Shown here in pieces: positions 17,581 through 27,211 of a stretch of DNA of 64,000 nt; the stretch's first letter is position 1; each line of letters starts with the position of its first letter. The stretch spans positions 372,001 to 436,000 of the forward strand of contig NZ_AMQH01000006.1 in assembly GCF_000300195.1 (NCBI RefSeq). The letters run 5' to 3'. Made by a program: the position numbers and the translations under genes. The DNA is from Clostridium tunisiense TJ (GTDB taxonomy: Bacteria; Bacillota; Clostridia; Clostridiales; Clostridiaceae). Under the pieces are notes generated by a model, which saw nothing but the letters and a program-made list of their open reading frames with translations, was not told where the DNA came from and ran no database searches.

Positions 17581-19366
17581 ATTCTACAATATAATTTTTA
17601 CATTTATTGTAAACTTCTTCATCACCTTGAACCTTTACTAAAGTTCCTTCTTCTAAATATTCTTCTCCTTCAACCTTAGCATTTCTATGAAGATAAGCTA
17701 CTGTTGAGGAATCACTATAAGGTATTATCACCTTAAAGCTCTTTAATTTATATGGTAATGTTTTTGTACACTCTTGAAGTAACTCATCTAAATTTTCACC
17801 AGTTTTAGCTGAAATCTCAATGATGTTGTATTTTGAAAATTTCTCTTTAAGGCTAGTTAATTGTACCTCTGAAGTTTTATCAATTTTATTAAATACTAAA
17901 ATTGTAGGCTTCTCACCTGCACCTAATTCTTTTAATACTTCTTCAACTACTTCTATTTGAAGAGCTGCAGTAGTACTTGAAGAGTCTACTACATGAAGAA
18001 GTATATCTGAATACACAACTTCTTCTAAAGTTGACTTAAAGGCTTCCACTAAATCATGTGGGAGTTTTCTTATGAATCCAACAGTGTCAGTTACTGTTGC
18101 TTCTCTATTATCTGGAAGCACTATACCTCTTGTAGTAATGTCTAGGGTTGCAAATAGCATATCTGCTTCAAATACCTTTTCCTTTGCCACCGCTGACTTT
18201 TGAGGTGAGAAATCAGTAAGAACATTTCTTAAGGTTGACTTTCCAGCATTGGTATAGCCCACAAGAGAGATTCTTGAAATATTATCTTTATTTCTACCTT
18301 CTCTTTGTGTAGCTCTGGTTGTTTTTATTTTTTCTAACTCTCTATTTAAATCATAAATAGTTTCCTTTATATGTCTTCTATCTGTTTCTAATTTCTTTTC
18401 TCCTGGTCCTCTAGTTCCAATCCCTCCTCCAGTTCTTGAAAGAACAGTTCCAAGGCCACTTAACCTACTCAATCTATATTTTAATTGAGATAACTCTACT
18501 TGAATTTTTGCTTCTTTTGTTTTAGCTCTTCTAGCAAATATATCTAAGATTAAAGTAGTTCTATCAACTACCTTAACACCTAAAGCTTGCTCGAGATTTC
18601 TCACCTGAGATCCTGATAATTCCTCATCGAAAACTACTACATTAGCTCTTAAGGATTGTCTTAGTTGGGCTATTTCTTCAACTTTTCCACTTCCAATATA
18701 TAAGGCTGGATCTATTTTATTTCTTTTTTGCAGTATGCTATATACAGGTTCCACATTACAAGCCTTTGTTAATTCTTCTAGCTCTTGAAGGCTTTCTTCA
18801 TCTTCAACTGCTACTAAAATTGCTCTTTCGCTGTTATCCTCAATAATCTCATTATCTTTCATCAAACTTTCAATATGTTTTACTCTATCTAGAAAATTAA
18901 ATTCTAGTATTTTTCCTATACTTAAAGGTCCAATTTCCTCTTCAATTAAAATATTATCTCTTACATCGCAAAAACCTAAATTAAAATAAAGGGGATTATC
19001 CTTAGATACTCCAATAGCTACTATACAGTCCAGTTTCAATTTAAGCAGTGCTGAAATATCTAAAGCAGATAGTTTTGGATTCCCATTAGGATGAGTATGT
19101 ATTACTCTCACAGAAGATAATTTACCTTCTTTTATATTAATTTCAGGCATATCTACAGTAGAACTATCTCCTATAGCTACACTTACTACAGAACCTTTTC
19201 TATCTATAGCTACACTTACTTCTCTTTCTAATTCTAATGTAACTTCTTTTAAAAGATTTGCTAGTTCTTCTGTAAGTACTTCAACTTTTCCGAATTTCAT
19301 ATCATATATTTCATCTAATTTGTTTAATATAAACTTTTTAACACCTTCTGTATTTCCATTTACCAT
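17579..19366 (-). CDS. hflX: GTPase HflX with an N-terminal JAMM-like domain
   Basis: HflX is a ribosome-binding GTPase that splits stalled or hibernating ribosomes. The core is clear: LQKRNKIDPALYIGSGKVEEIAQL, the glycine-rich linker SGLGTVLSRTGGGIGTRGPGEKKLETDRR, P-loop GYTNAGKST (about residue 372), DTVGFIRKLPHDLVEAF and NKID. The protein is 595 residues, while a usual HflX is about 410-440. The extra N-terminus holds HTHPNG...S..D (H90, H92, S100, D103) after EREVSVAID, the pattern of JAMM/MPN or RadC-type domains. The ATG follows GGAGATGATTTT. Transcribed alone, divergent from hpt. Confidence 0.95.
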   Translation of the reverse strand: MVNGNTEGVKKFILNKLDEIYDMKFGKVEVLTEELANLLKEVTLELEREVSVAIDRKGSVVSVAIGDSSTVDMPEINIKEGKLSSVRVIHTHPNGNPKLSALDISALLKLKLDCIVAIGVSKDNPLYFNLGFCDVRDNILIEEEIGPLSIGKILEFNFLDRVKHIESLMKDNEIIEDNSERAILVAVEDEESLQELEELTKACNVEPVYSILQKRNKIDPALYIGSGKVEEIAQLRQSLRANVVVFDEELSGSQVRNLEQALGVKVVDRTTLILDIFARRAKTKEAKIQVELSQLKYRLSRLSGLGTVLSRTGGGIGTRGPGEKKLETDRRHIKETIYDLNRELEKIKTTRATQREGRNKDNISRISLVGYTNAGKSTLRNVLTDFSPQKSAVAKEKVFEADMLFATLDITTRGIVLPDNREATVTDTVGFIRKLPHDLVEAFKSTLEEVVYSDILLHVVDSSSTTAALQIEVVEEVLKELGAGEKPTILVFNKIDKTSEVQLTSLKEKFSKYNIIEISAKTGENLDELLQECTKTLPYKLKSFKVIIPYSDSSTVAYLHRNAKVEGEEYLEEGTLVKVQGDEEVYNKCKNYIVE

Positions 19367-19490
19367 AAAATCATCTCCACCCTGTTTAAAATAAAGTTAT
19401 TGTAGAATAATATAGTTTGAACCTAAAAAGTTATTTTATCTATCTTATTCTTTATAATAAGTATTTATATTTTTATAGTCTTATATACCC

Positions 19491-19519
19491 TTGACAACTT
19501 TCATATTATTTTATACTAT
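19491..19519 (+). promoter_or_regulatory. Sigma-A-type promoter of hpt
   Basis: TTGACA (19491-19496), a 17-base spacer and TACTAT (19514-19519), about 40 bases before the hpt start. A near-consensus vegetative promoter. Confidence 0.8.
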
Positions 19520-19560
19520 AAAGGCATTATTGTAAATATAGATTAGAGGGTGTGAATCTT

Positions 19561-20094
19561 ATGGAAAATAAACAAAGAAATATATTGTTTTCTAAGGAAC
19601 AAATCGATGTAGCAATCACTAAAGTTGGTGCACAAATCTCTAAAGACTATGCAGATAAAAAGTTATATGTTCTTTCACTTTTAAGAGGAAGCTTCATTTT
19701 TACTGCAGATTTAGTTAGAGAAATCGGAGTTCCAACTAAAATTGGATTTATGACAACTTCAAGCTATGGACATGGCGAGGAAACCTCTGGGGTTTGTAAA
19801 GTTGTTAATGATGTTCCAGATAATATAGAAGGTTATGATGTTCTAGTGGTGGATGACATAATAGATAGTGGGATAACTATGGATTTTGTAATGAATCACG
19901 TTAAAAACCTTGGTGCTAACAGTGTTAAGTGCTGCACACTATTAGATAAGCCTGAAAGAAGAAAAATTGAAATGAAACCTGATTATTGTTGTTTCGAGAT
20001 TCCTGACCTATTTGTAGTAGGTTATGGACTAAATTATGGTGACTACTACAGAAACATACCATACGTATTTAATTGGGAAACACCTGAAGAATAA
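19561..20094 (+). CDS. hpt: Hypoxanthine-guanine phosphoribosyltransferase
   Basis: A 177-residue purine salvage enzyme that makes IMP or GMP from the free base and PRPP. The PRPP signature is VLVVDDIIDSGIT (about residues 97-109). LSLLRGSFIF, SSYGHGEETSG and FVVGYGLNYGDYYRNIPYV are typical of the family. I chose the ATG at 19561 because GAGGG lies 10 bases upstream; a GTG three codons earlier would sit directly on the ribosome site. Divergent from hflX. Confidence 0.96.
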   Translation: MENKQRNILFSKEQIDVAITKVGAQISKDYADKKLYVLSLLRGSFIFTADLVREIGVPTKIGFMTTSSYGHGEETSGVCKVVNDVPDNIEGYDVLVVDDIIDSGITMDFVMNHVKNLGANSVKCCTLLDKPERRKIEMKPDYCCFEIPDLFVVGYGLNYGDYYRNIPYVFNWETPEE

Positions 20095-20109
20095 TTTTGT
20101 ACATAAAAA

Positions 20110-20141
20110 CACCACCTAGAAATATCTATGGTGGTATTTTT
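20110..20141 (+). terminator. Terminator of hpt
   Basis: Stem ACCACC-TAGA with TCTA-TGGTGGT (one bulge), followed by ATTTTTATAG on the plus strand. Confidence 0.75.
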
Positions 20142-20211
20142 ATAGATTTTTTTATAAAGCAATAAAAAAATAAAACCAACAGTAATGTTAAACCGTTGAT
20201 TCCACACCTCT

Positions 20212-20772
20212 TTAAATAGCTGCTGTTGTAAAATTGAAATTGTCTTGTCTCTTATAATCACGTAAAAGTCCAGTATATATAACATCTTTGTTTTCCATGT
20301 TATAAAAGTGTGTAGGCTGCACTAATGCTGGTGGAATATTAAAATCCAAAACTCCACTCTTTAATAATACCTCAGATACAAATTGTGAGCAAAAATAATG
20401 ATTTGTTCTTTCTATAGGGACGTTAACCAGTACCCCTAACAATCCTATCATATTATAATGAAGGTTATGTTTTTTTATTTCAAAGCCCTTTATTATATTT
20501 CTAATAGCTTCGTACTGTTCATCAGTTACCTCTATAGCATAAATACAACACTTTGTATTTTCAAACTTTTTATAAATCCCATCTTTTATATCTTCTTTTA
20601 TAAAACCACCAATAAAAGGATTATTTACTTTCTTCCTTGCAAAACTATATAGTTCCTTTAGTTCAGAATCCAAACCAATAGAAACATGAGAATATTTTTC
20701 TCTGGAGAAAAGTTTAATTACCTTAGAAGGAGCTGTTCCTGTATATGAAAGCATAATATATATTTTTTTCAT
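20212..20772 (-). CDS. Permuted papain-like cysteine hydrolase (YiiX/YebB-type NlpC/P60 superfamily)
   Basis: A 186-residue protein with the circularly permuted NlpC/P60 layout: the His motif YSHVSIGLD comes first (H29) and the Cys motif HYFCSQFVSEVL later (C128). This family cleaves amide or ester bonds in peptides or lipids; the substrate here is unknown. No signal peptide is clear. GGAGGAAACAT precedes the ATG. Transcribed alone, convergent with hpt. Confidence 0.8.
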   Translation of the reverse strand: MKKIYIMLSYTGTAPSKVIKLFSREKYSHVSIGLDSELKELYSFARKKVNNPFIGGFIKEDIKDGIYKKFENTKCCIYAIEVTDEQYEAIRNIIKGFEIKKHNLHYNMIGLLGVLVNVPIERTNHYFCSQFVSEVLLKSGVLDFNIPPALVQPTHFYNMENKDVIYTGLLRDYKRQDNFNFTTAAI

Positions 20773-20953
20773 ATGTTTCCTCCATTTAAATTAGAATTAA
20801 TAAATTCGCTATAATTAATAAAACAATAATAATTATTAAGACTATATAATTGCTGAACTAATCACTTATTGATTTAATTTTAACACAGCTTTAATAGTTT
20901 GTCCTTATAAATCTATTAGAAATATTTCAATGAAATTCCAAATTAAGAAGAAC

Positions 20954-21613
20954 CTACTGACCAATAGTTTCATTTTGGGAAAGACCTCTATTTAAATCCA
21001 TTTGCAAAGAGGTTTGAGGAACTTTTCCTACAATAATAGTTTCAGCTATTGGAACCTGATTTACTATTTCCATATCACTACTTGCCATAGGAATTATAAC
21101 CTTAATTTTAGTTTTAGCTTCTAAATATATTTTGTGTCTAGTTTGGTTTATTCCTGCAGTTTCAAATTTTGAAATGTACTTAGTTTCTATATGCCCTATG
21201 GGTTGCATTCTCACCGTAACCTTAGGACCATAATAAGCAAGTATATTATTTTTTGCTAAATACCCAAAAGGTAATCTAATTCCCACCTCTCCTATCCTTC
21301 GTATTTCCTCTTGTGCATTAAGAGCTACACCAGTGGCAATTTTATTCATTTTAAGAGTATCCGTTCTTATCATTGATATATTACCTTCCCCGTCCTTTTC
21401 TACATTGATTATTTCTCCATAGTTAAAGTTATTAGAATACTCCTCAAATATGGCTTTATTAATGATTTCTGTTGCCTTAGCTTTCATCTCTGCATCACAG
21501 GTTACCATAACTGTAGGCATAATAACTGCATCTAGTGCATAAATAGCAGTAAAGGATAATGATATTAGAAAAAATACTATAATTAATAATTTAAATTTTG
21601 TTATAGCTTTCAT
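20954..21613 (-). CDS. yunB: Sporulation protein YunB
   Basis: A 219-residue protein with an N-terminal membrane helix (about residues 8-29) and an extracytoplasmic domain with LPFGYLAKNNILAYYGPKVTVRMQPIGHIETKY, characteristic of YunB. In B. subtilis yunB is a sigma-E gene needed for full spore formation; the molecular role is unknown. AAAGGGG lies 7 bases before the ATG. It is divergent from the PBP gene. Confidence 0.9.
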   Translation of the reverse strand: MKAITKFKLLIIVFFLISLSFTAIYALDAVIMPTVMVTCDAEMKAKATEIINKAIFEEYSNNFNYGEIINVEKDGEGNISMIRTDTLKMNKIATGVALNAQEEIRRIGEVGIRLPFGYLAKNNILAYYGPKVTVRMQPIGHIETKYISKFETAGINQTRHKIYLEAKTKIKVIIPMASSDMEIVNQVPIAETIIVGKVPQTSLQMDLNRGLSQNETIGQ

Positions 21614-21771
21614 GGATAAACCCCTTTATAATTGTAATATAGTGGAAATAATTATACCTATGTATATATTTATATGTATGCTAGGAAGGGCAAAGAATAA
21701 CTTTGTTTTTAAATTTTTAAAATTATGGTATAATAACTAAAAATGAAAGAAAATCTTAAGGAGGATACCTT

Positions 21772-24252
21772 ATGGGGGAAAATAGACAAACCGAAGGAAA
21801 AAACAAAAAACCCATGAAAAAAAAGAAGAAAAAATTCTTTAAAATTCTATATATACTTCTTTTATTAGTTATTTTAACTTCCATAGCAGTTGGTGGAGGA
21901 ATTTTTCTAGCAGTTATAAAAACTGCACCAAAGCTTGAAGTAAATAATTTTTTAAAGGTTAGAGAAACTTCGATACTTTATGATAATGCAGGACAAAAAA
22001 TGGATGAATATATTTCTGAGCAACGAAGAATCGCTATAACCTTGGATAAGGCACCAGAAGATTTGAAAGATGCTTTTGTTAGTATTGAAGATGAAAGATT
22101 TAAATCTCATCATGGCATAGACTACAGAAGGCTAGCTGGTTCCACTTTAAATAATGTAAAAGTACTAGTTGGCATGGCTCGAGGAAGCTATGAGGGTGCT
22201 TCCACTATTACCCAACAGCTAGTTAAATACAAATTCTTTTTACAAGAATCTTTAGATAACAGATTATCCTTTAAAAGAAAAATTCAAGAAATGTATCTAG
22301 CTACAGAAATTGAAAAAAAATTAAGTAAGGATCAAATTTTAGAAGCATATATGAATACTATATTCTTAGGAGGAGACTCCCATGGAGTAGAAGCTGCTGC
22401 TAATATGTACTTCAATAAATCTGTTTCAGACTTAACCTTAAAGCAGGCAGCCTTTCTAGCAGGCGCTGCTCAAAACCCTTCATTATCCTTTACTATGGCT
22501 CGTACTGCCTCTGAGACTAAGCAGCCTTTTGACTCTCCTAGAACAAAAGCTGTTTTAGGAAAAATGTTGGAAACTGGTGCTATTACTCAAGGAGAATATG
22601 ATACAGCTATGGCTGAGAATTTAACCTTCACTTTCTCTGAAGTGTCAATAGATAAGATGAACTATGAATGGTTTTCTCGCCCTGTGGTTGAACAAGTAAA
22701 AAAAGATTTAATGAAAGTTTATGGATACACTGAGGCTGAAGCCTATGAACATCTTAATTCTGGTGGATTACAAATATACACTACAATGGATAAGAACATT
22801 CAAGACTCTACTCAAAAGGTTATAAATGAATCTTTTCCTAATTACAAGGATTTACAAGCTTCTGCAGTAGTAGTTGATTATTTAAAAGGTGAAGTCAAGG
22901 CTATTGTAGGTGGTCGTGGAGAACAACCTGCTTTATCTTATAATAGAGCAGCTTCTGATAACTTCTTAAGATCACCTGGTTCAAGCATAAAGCCTTTAAC
23001 AGTTTATGCACCAGCCATAGATTCAAAGAAGATAACTGCTGGTTCAGTGTTTGAAGATGCACCTATCCCTAAAAATGTAGGTTCTAAATATGCTGCACCT
23101 GGTGCAGAACCTTATAGTCCTACTAACCTTCCAAACAAATATGCTGGATATATTACTTTAAGGGATGCAGTAAGATATTCTAAAAATACTATTTCTGTTA
23201 AAATAGATGATGAAATTGGACTTCAAACTGCAGTAAAGTATGGCGAAAAGTTTGGAATTCACTTAGATAATACAGACAAAACAAGTATTTCTGCTCTTGC
23301 TTTAGGACAGCTAGATGGTGGGGATTTAAAGGGAACTAACCCACTTGCACTAGCACAGGCTTATGGTGCTTTTGGAAATCAAGGGATGATGTCTAAGGCA
23401 AGAATGTATACTAAGGTAACTGATAAGAGTGGAAAGGTTCTTTTAGAGCCAAAATTTGAGTCCACTCAAGTAATTTCACCTCAGACAGCTTATATAATGT
23501 ATGACTTACTAAAAGAGCCAATTGCTGGAACTGGTCCTGGAGCTAAATTTGGGGATATGCCAGTTAGGGGTAAAACAGGAACTTCTTCTGACTTTAAGGA
23601 TATATCCTTTGCAGGACTTACACCTTACTACTCTGCTGCTGTATGGATTGGTTACGATGATTACAAAAAACTTGATAGTGATGTTAGAGGTAGTAATAAC
23701 TCTGCTACTCTATGGGGGAAAATTATGAAGCCTATTCATGAAGGCTTACAGTCAAAAGATATCCAAAAGCCCGAAGGAATTGTTAACGCTTATGTATCTA
23801 AAGATTCAGGGAAAATTCCTACTGAACTTACAAAACGTGATCCAAGAGGTAATAGAGCTTATTCTGAAATGTTTATAGAAGGAACTCAACCTACTACTCT
23901 TGATGATGTTCATGTTGAATTAGAAGTAACAAAAGGAGCAGATGGTAAATACTATCTAGCTACTGAATTTACACCAAAGGATAAAGTAGAAAAGAGAGTG
24001 TTTATTAAGAGGGAAAATAAATATAGTGTTAAACTTGAGGATGATGCTTACTTAGCTCCTACTGAAAAGGATCCAACAAAGCCTGAGGATAAGCCTCCAG
24101 TAACACCTGAAAACCCAGGTACAACTACACCTGGAACTACTCCTGGTGGTACTGGCACCGATCCTAATAAACCAGGCACATCAACTGATCCAACTAAGCC
24201 TCCTAATAAGCCTGGAGAGCCAACTATTCCTCCAGTAAAACCAAATCCTTAA
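21772..24252 (+). CDS. Class A penicillin-binding protein (PBP1A family)
   Basis: An 826-residue bifunctional peptidoglycan synthase. A basic cytosolic tail (KKKKKK) and one membrane helix (about residues 25-52) come first. The GT51 glycosyltransferase domain has the catalytic Glu in SIEDERF (E106) and EGASTITQQL. The transpeptidase has SxxK at S404-K407, SKN at 470-472 and KTGTS at 601-605. The last about 60 residues are a Pro/Thr/Gly-rich low-complexity tail that probably spans the wall. AAGGAGGATACCTT precedes the ATG. Single-gene transcript between yunB and spoVA. Confidence 0.96.
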   Translation: MGENRQTEGKNKKPMKKKKKKFFKILYILLLLVILTSIAVGGGIFLAVIKTAPKLEVNNFLKVRETSILYDNAGQKMDEYISEQRRIAITLDKAPEDLKDAFVSIEDERFKSHHGIDYRRLAGSTLNNVKVLVGMARGSYEGASTITQQLVKYKFFLQESLDNRLSFKRKIQEMYLATEIEKKLSKDQILEAYMNTIFLGGDSHGVEAAANMYFNKSVSDLTLKQAAFLAGAAQNPSLSFTMARTASETKQPFDSPRTKAVLGKMLETGAITQGEYDTAMAENLTFTFSEVSIDKMNYEWFSRPVVEQVKKDLMKVYGYTEAEAYEHLNSGGLQIYTTMDKNIQDSTQKVINESFPNYKDLQASAVVVDYLKGEVKAIVGGRGEQPALSYNRAASDNFLRSPGSSIKPLTVYAPAIDSKKITAGSVFEDAPIPKNVGSKYAAPGAEPYSPTNLPNKYAGYITLRDAVRYSKNTISVKIDDEIGLQTAVKYGEKFGIHLDNTDKTSISALALGQLDGGDLKGTNPLALAQAYGAFGNQGMMSKARMYTKVTDKSGKVLLEPKFESTQVISPQTAYIMYDLLKEPIAGTGPGAKFGDMPVRGKTGTSSDFKDISFAGLTPYYSAAVWIGYDDYKKLDSDVRGSNNSATLWGKIMKPIHEGLQSKDIQKPEGIVNAYVSKDSGKIPTELTKRDPRGNRAYSEMFIEGTQPTTLDDVHVELEVTKGADGKYYLATEFTPKDKVEKRVFIKRENKYSVKLEDDAYLAPTEKDPTKPEDKPPVTPENPGTTTPGTTPGGTGTDPNKPGTSTDPTKPPNKPGEPTIPPVKPNP

Positions 24253-24276
24253 AATTAAATTTAACTAATTTTAAAA

Positions 24277-24308
24277 TACCCCCAATGCTTTTAATAGCAT
24301 TGGGGGTA
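24277..24308. terminator. Bidirectional terminator between the PBP gene and spoVAE
   Basis: Perfect 13-bp stem TACCCCCAATGCT/AGCATTGGGGGTA with a 6-base loop, with AT-rich flanks on both sides. It ends the PBP transcript 25 bases after its stop. Confidence 0.8.
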
Positions 24309-24395
24309 TAGTTTATTTTGAATTTTAAAATTTATTTTATTTATAGGATTTTTTATACTTTAATTTAACCTTAAAATTTATTTTAAAACTGAAAA

Positions 24396-24767
24396 TTATT
24401 TTGTCTTAGAGTTAAAACAAAGTGACATGATGTATCCAAATACAATAGCTACCGTAATTCCTCCTGCAGTACCCTTAACTCCACCAGTAAAAACACCTAT
24501 AATTCCTCTTTCATCAACTTCTTTCATTACTCCCTTAGCAAGTGAGTATCCAAACCCTGGCAGTGGAACTGTAGCACCGGATCTCCCAACTTCAACTATT
24601 TTTTCATATATGCCAAATCCTTGAAGTATAACTCCAGCTGTTACAAAAATAACTAGTATTCTTGCTGGCGTAAGCTTTGTGGTGTCCATTAATACTTGTG
24701 CTATAACACAAATTATTCCTCCCACAAGAAAAACTCTTAAATACTCCCCTATGTTAATCACCTCCAC
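24396..24767 (-). CDS. spoVAE: Stage V sporulation protein AE
   Basis: A 123-residue membrane protein of the SpoVA channel, which moves Ca-dipicolinate into the forespore and releases it at germination. It has about four hydrophobic segments and GFGYSLAKGVMKEVDERGIIGVFTGGVKGTAGG, typical of SpoVAE(b). The start is uncertain: GTG at 24765-24767 overlaps the spoVAD stop, and a second GTG lies two codons later. Last gene of the spoVACDE operon. Confidence 0.93.
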   Translation of the reverse strand: MEVINIGEYLRVFLVGGIICVIAQVLMDTTKLTPARILVIFVTAGVILQGFGIYEKIVEVGRSGATVPLPGFGYSLAKGVMKEVDERGIIGVFTGGVKGTAGGITVAIVFGYIMSLCFNSKTK

Positions 24768-25776
24768 ATTCCACTACAACAGCATGAGCTATTCCTGGAA
24801 TACTTTCCCCTTGAAGGGCAGATGTTGAACTTAGAAGGGCTCCTGTAGCAATTAATAGTACTCTTTTATACTTTTTACTTAATAAACCTTTATATATCAT
24901 GCTAGACATTACAGTGGCAGAACAACCTGCTCCACTTCCACCACAGTTAGTTCCTTGATTTTCCCCATGAAAAATCTCATCTCCACAGTCAATATAATTG
25001 CTTTCTATGTTGTAGTCATATTCCTTTAGTAGCTCTATGGTAATAGTTTTTCCTACTTTCCCTAAGTCTCCACTTACTATCAAGTCATAATCCTTATCAG
25101 TTCTATTAGTATCCTGAAAGTGTTGTTTTAAGGTATCAACAGCAGCTGGTGCCATAGCTGCGCCCATTTCATTGGGATCCTTTATACCATAGTCCTTAAC
25201 CTTTCCTGTAGTAACATGTGTAATGTAGGGATACGCTCCCTTTTTTCCAAGGAGTAATGCTCCTGCACCAGTTACTGTCCATTGGGATGAAGGGGCTCTT
25301 TGACTTCCCATTTCTAAGGGTAATCTAAACTGACGTTCAGCAGAAGAAAAATGGGATGAGGTTGATGCAATAGCATAAGCCGCAAATTCAGCTTCAATTG
25401 CCATGGCTGCCATAGTTATAGCTTCAGTAAAAGTGGAGCAGGCTCCATAAAGTCCAATAAAGGGAATTTCTAAGTCTCTTGCCATAAAGGTAGATGACAT
25501 TATTTGGTTTAATAGGTCCCCTGCAAAAATATAATCAATGTCTGATTCCTTCATTCCTGCTTTTTTAATACAGGAAGTCACGGTGTTATAGTGAATTTTG
25601 CTCTCTGCTAGTTCAAAGCTTTTACACTCACACATATCATCACTGAGTATTTCGTGAAAATATTCTTTTAAGGGTCCTTCACCCTCCTTGGGCCCTACTA
25701 TTGTATAAGCTTCAATGATTTTAGGTTTACTTTCTAACTCTACAGTTTGAAGTCCAACTTTTCTTGCCACAAACAT
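24754..25776 (-). CDS. spoVAD: Stage V sporulation protein AD
   Basis: SpoVAD is the soluble subunit of the SpoVA complex that binds dipicolinic acid. The thiolase-like protein of about 340 residues shows GLYGACSTFTEAITMAAM, SSHFSSAERQFRLPLEMG, SQWTVTGAGALLLG and NQGTNCGGSGAGCSA. I use the ATG at 25774-25776, which overlaps the spoVAC TGA; two in-frame GTG codons just upstream and a GTG two codons later are alternatives. The overlaps show translational coupling within the operon. Confidence 0.96.
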   Translation of the reverse strand: MFVARKVGLQTVELESKPKIIEAYTIVGPKEGEGPLKEYFHEILSDDMCECKSFELAESKIHYNTVTSCIKKAGMKESDIDYIFAGDLLNQIMSSTFMARDLEIPFIGLYGACSTFTEAITMAAMAIEAEFAAYAIASTSSHFSSAERQFRLPLEMGSQRAPSSQWTVTGAGALLLGKKGAYPYITHVTTGKVKDYGIKDPNEMGAAMAPAAVDTLKQHFQDTNRTDKDYDLIVSGDLGKVGKTITIELLKEYDYNIESNYIDCGDEIFHGENQGTNCGGSGAGCSATVMSSMIYKGLLSKKYKRVLLIATGALLSSTSALQGESIPGIAHAVVVECGGD

Positions 25777-26228
25777 CACCACCTAAAAAAGTAATATAAT
25801 ATTCCTAAAATAAAAGAAGATGTTATTCCATAGACAAGTACTGGTCCAGCCACAGTAAACATTTTTGCCGCTACACCAAATACAAAGCCCTCTTTCTTAA
25901 ACTCTATAGCGGGTGAAACTATTGAGTTAGCGAATCCAGTAATAGGTACTACTGAACCTGCCCCTGCATAATCTCCAATCTTATCATATATACCAACACC
26001 TGTAAGTAATGCTCCTATAAAAATCATTATTATTGATTCAAAAGCTGATGCTTCTACTTTTGATATTCCTAAGTTAATGAGAACATCATATATTATCTCT
26101 CCAACTATACATATTAACCCACCAGTCCAAAAGGCTCTAAAACTATTTCTCACCAAATTAGGCTTAGGTTTAGACTGTTCGTAAAGTTGCTGAAACTTTT
26201 GTCTTATGTTTTTTTCCTTAACTTTCAT
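25776..26228 (-). CDS. spoVAC: Stage V sporulation protein AC
   Basis: A 150-residue membrane protein that forms the mechanosensitive part of the SpoVA channel in Bacillus. The N-terminus is basic and cytosolic. About four helices follow, with SFRAFWTGGLICIVGEIIYDVL and AGAGSVVPITGFANSIVSPAIEFKKEGFVFG. AAGGAG precedes the ATG at 26226-26228 by 9 bases. First gene of a three-gene spoVA operon, the short clostridial form without spoVAA, AB or AF. Confidence 0.95.
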   Translation of the reverse strand: MKVKEKNIRQKFQQLYEQSKPKPNLVRNSFRAFWTGGLICIVGEIIYDVLINLGISKVEASAFESIIMIFIGALLTGVGIYDKIGDYAGAGSVVPITGFANSIVSPAIEFKKEGFVFGVAAKMFTVAGPVLVYGITSSFILGILYYFFRW

Positions 26229-26398
26229 AGTGAACAACTCCTTACAATCTTTGTTGTTAGATTAATTAGATGATTAGCTTATTTATTTTCCTTTTACCTA
26301 GGAAAGTTTCACTATTGTAATAATGATTTTTTCTAGTAAATTATTTTTTGCTCTGGCAATAAATATATTATCTGCAAATATCTTATTTTTACTCAAAA

Positions 26399-26435
26399 AT
26401 AAGATACTATTGAGTATTACCCAATAGTATCTTAT
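26399..26435 (-). terminator. Terminator of the spoIIA operon
   Basis: Perfect 14-bp stem (ATAAGATACTATTG and its complement) 12 bases after the sigF stop, followed on the minus strand by TTTTTGAG. It separates spoIIA from spoVACDE. Confidence 0.85.
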
Positions 26436-26446
26436 TCAGCGGTGTC

Positions 26447-27202
26447 TTATCCACTTAACTTTTCTTTCATTATCTTTAAGACCTTTTTTTCAATTCTTGA
26501 TACTTGAACCTGACTAATCCCCATCATTTTAGCTACTTGAATTTGGGTCTTATCCTTAAAGTATCTTAAAAGTATAATTTGTCTTGATTTCATATCCAGT
26601 TTTGTCAAAGCTTCTTTCAGTGCTAACTTATCAATAACTTCATTATCTTCTTCATAATCCTCACTTAGTTTATCAATTAGTAATACTGGCGCTCCATCAT
26701 CTTGATGTATAGTATCATATAGATATTGCATACTACTAGAAGATTCTAATGCAGTGATAATTTCTTCCTTATCAATGCCTGAAAACTGTGAAAGCTCTTC
26801 AATTGTGGGTTCTCTTCCCAACTTTTTTGTTAAGGAATCCTTATCGTAATGAAGTTTTCTTGCTGTATTTTTTACACTTCTACTAACTTTAATAATTCCA
26901 TCATCTCTTAAAAATCTCTTTATCTCTCCTATTATCATGGGAACAGCATATGTAGAGAATTTCACATTAAATTTATCATCAAAGTTATTTACTGCCTTTA
27001 CAAGTCCAATACATCCAATTTGAAATATATCATCATACTCATATCCTCTATTCAAAAACTTTTTACTTATAGAAGACACTAAAGGTAAATTCATTTCAAT
27101 AAGATAATCTAGAGCAACCTTATCTCCATCTTTCGCAAGCTTTATTAACTGCATGTTGTCATCATAATTGTAATTATTATTTTTAAGCCCCTTATCACTC
27201 AT
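26447..27202 (-). CDS. sigF: RNA polymerase sporulation sigma factor F
   Basis: The first forespore-specific sigma factor, held inactive by SpoIIAB. The 251-residue protein shows region 2 (YEYDDIFQIGCIGLVKAVNNFD, then FSTYAVPMIIGEIKRFLRDDG), region 3 (VSRSVKNTARKL) and region 4 (QIILLRYFKDKTQIQVAKMMGISQVQVSRIEKK). I start at the ATG at 27200-27202, with AGGTG six bases upstream; a GTG three codons earlier is possible. It starts about 10 bases after the spoIIAB stop. Confidence 0.97.
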   Translation of the reverse strand: MSDKGLKNNNYNYDDNMQLIKLAKDGDKVALDYLIEMNLPLVSSISKKFLNRGYEYDDIFQIGCIGLVKAVNNFDDKFNVKFSTYAVPMIIGEIKRFLRDDGIIKVSRSVKNTARKLHYDKDSLTKKLGREPTIEELSQFSGIDKEEIITALESSSSMQYLYDTIHQDDGAPVLLIDKLSEDYEEDNEVIDKLALKEALTKLDMKSRQIILLRYFKDKTQIQVAKMMGISQVQVSRIEKKVLKIMKEKLSG

Positions 27203-27211
27203 ACTCTTCAC

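Noticed and set aside
20046-20285. 79-codon minus-strand frame overlapping the ends of hpt and the papain-like gene
   Set aside because: It covers the hpt terminator and has no ribosome site or recognisable protein features.
26229-26446. Sigma-G promoter before spoVAC
   Set aside because: Expected from Bacillus, but no -35/-10 pair with acceptable match and spacing was found between the sigF terminator and spoVAC.
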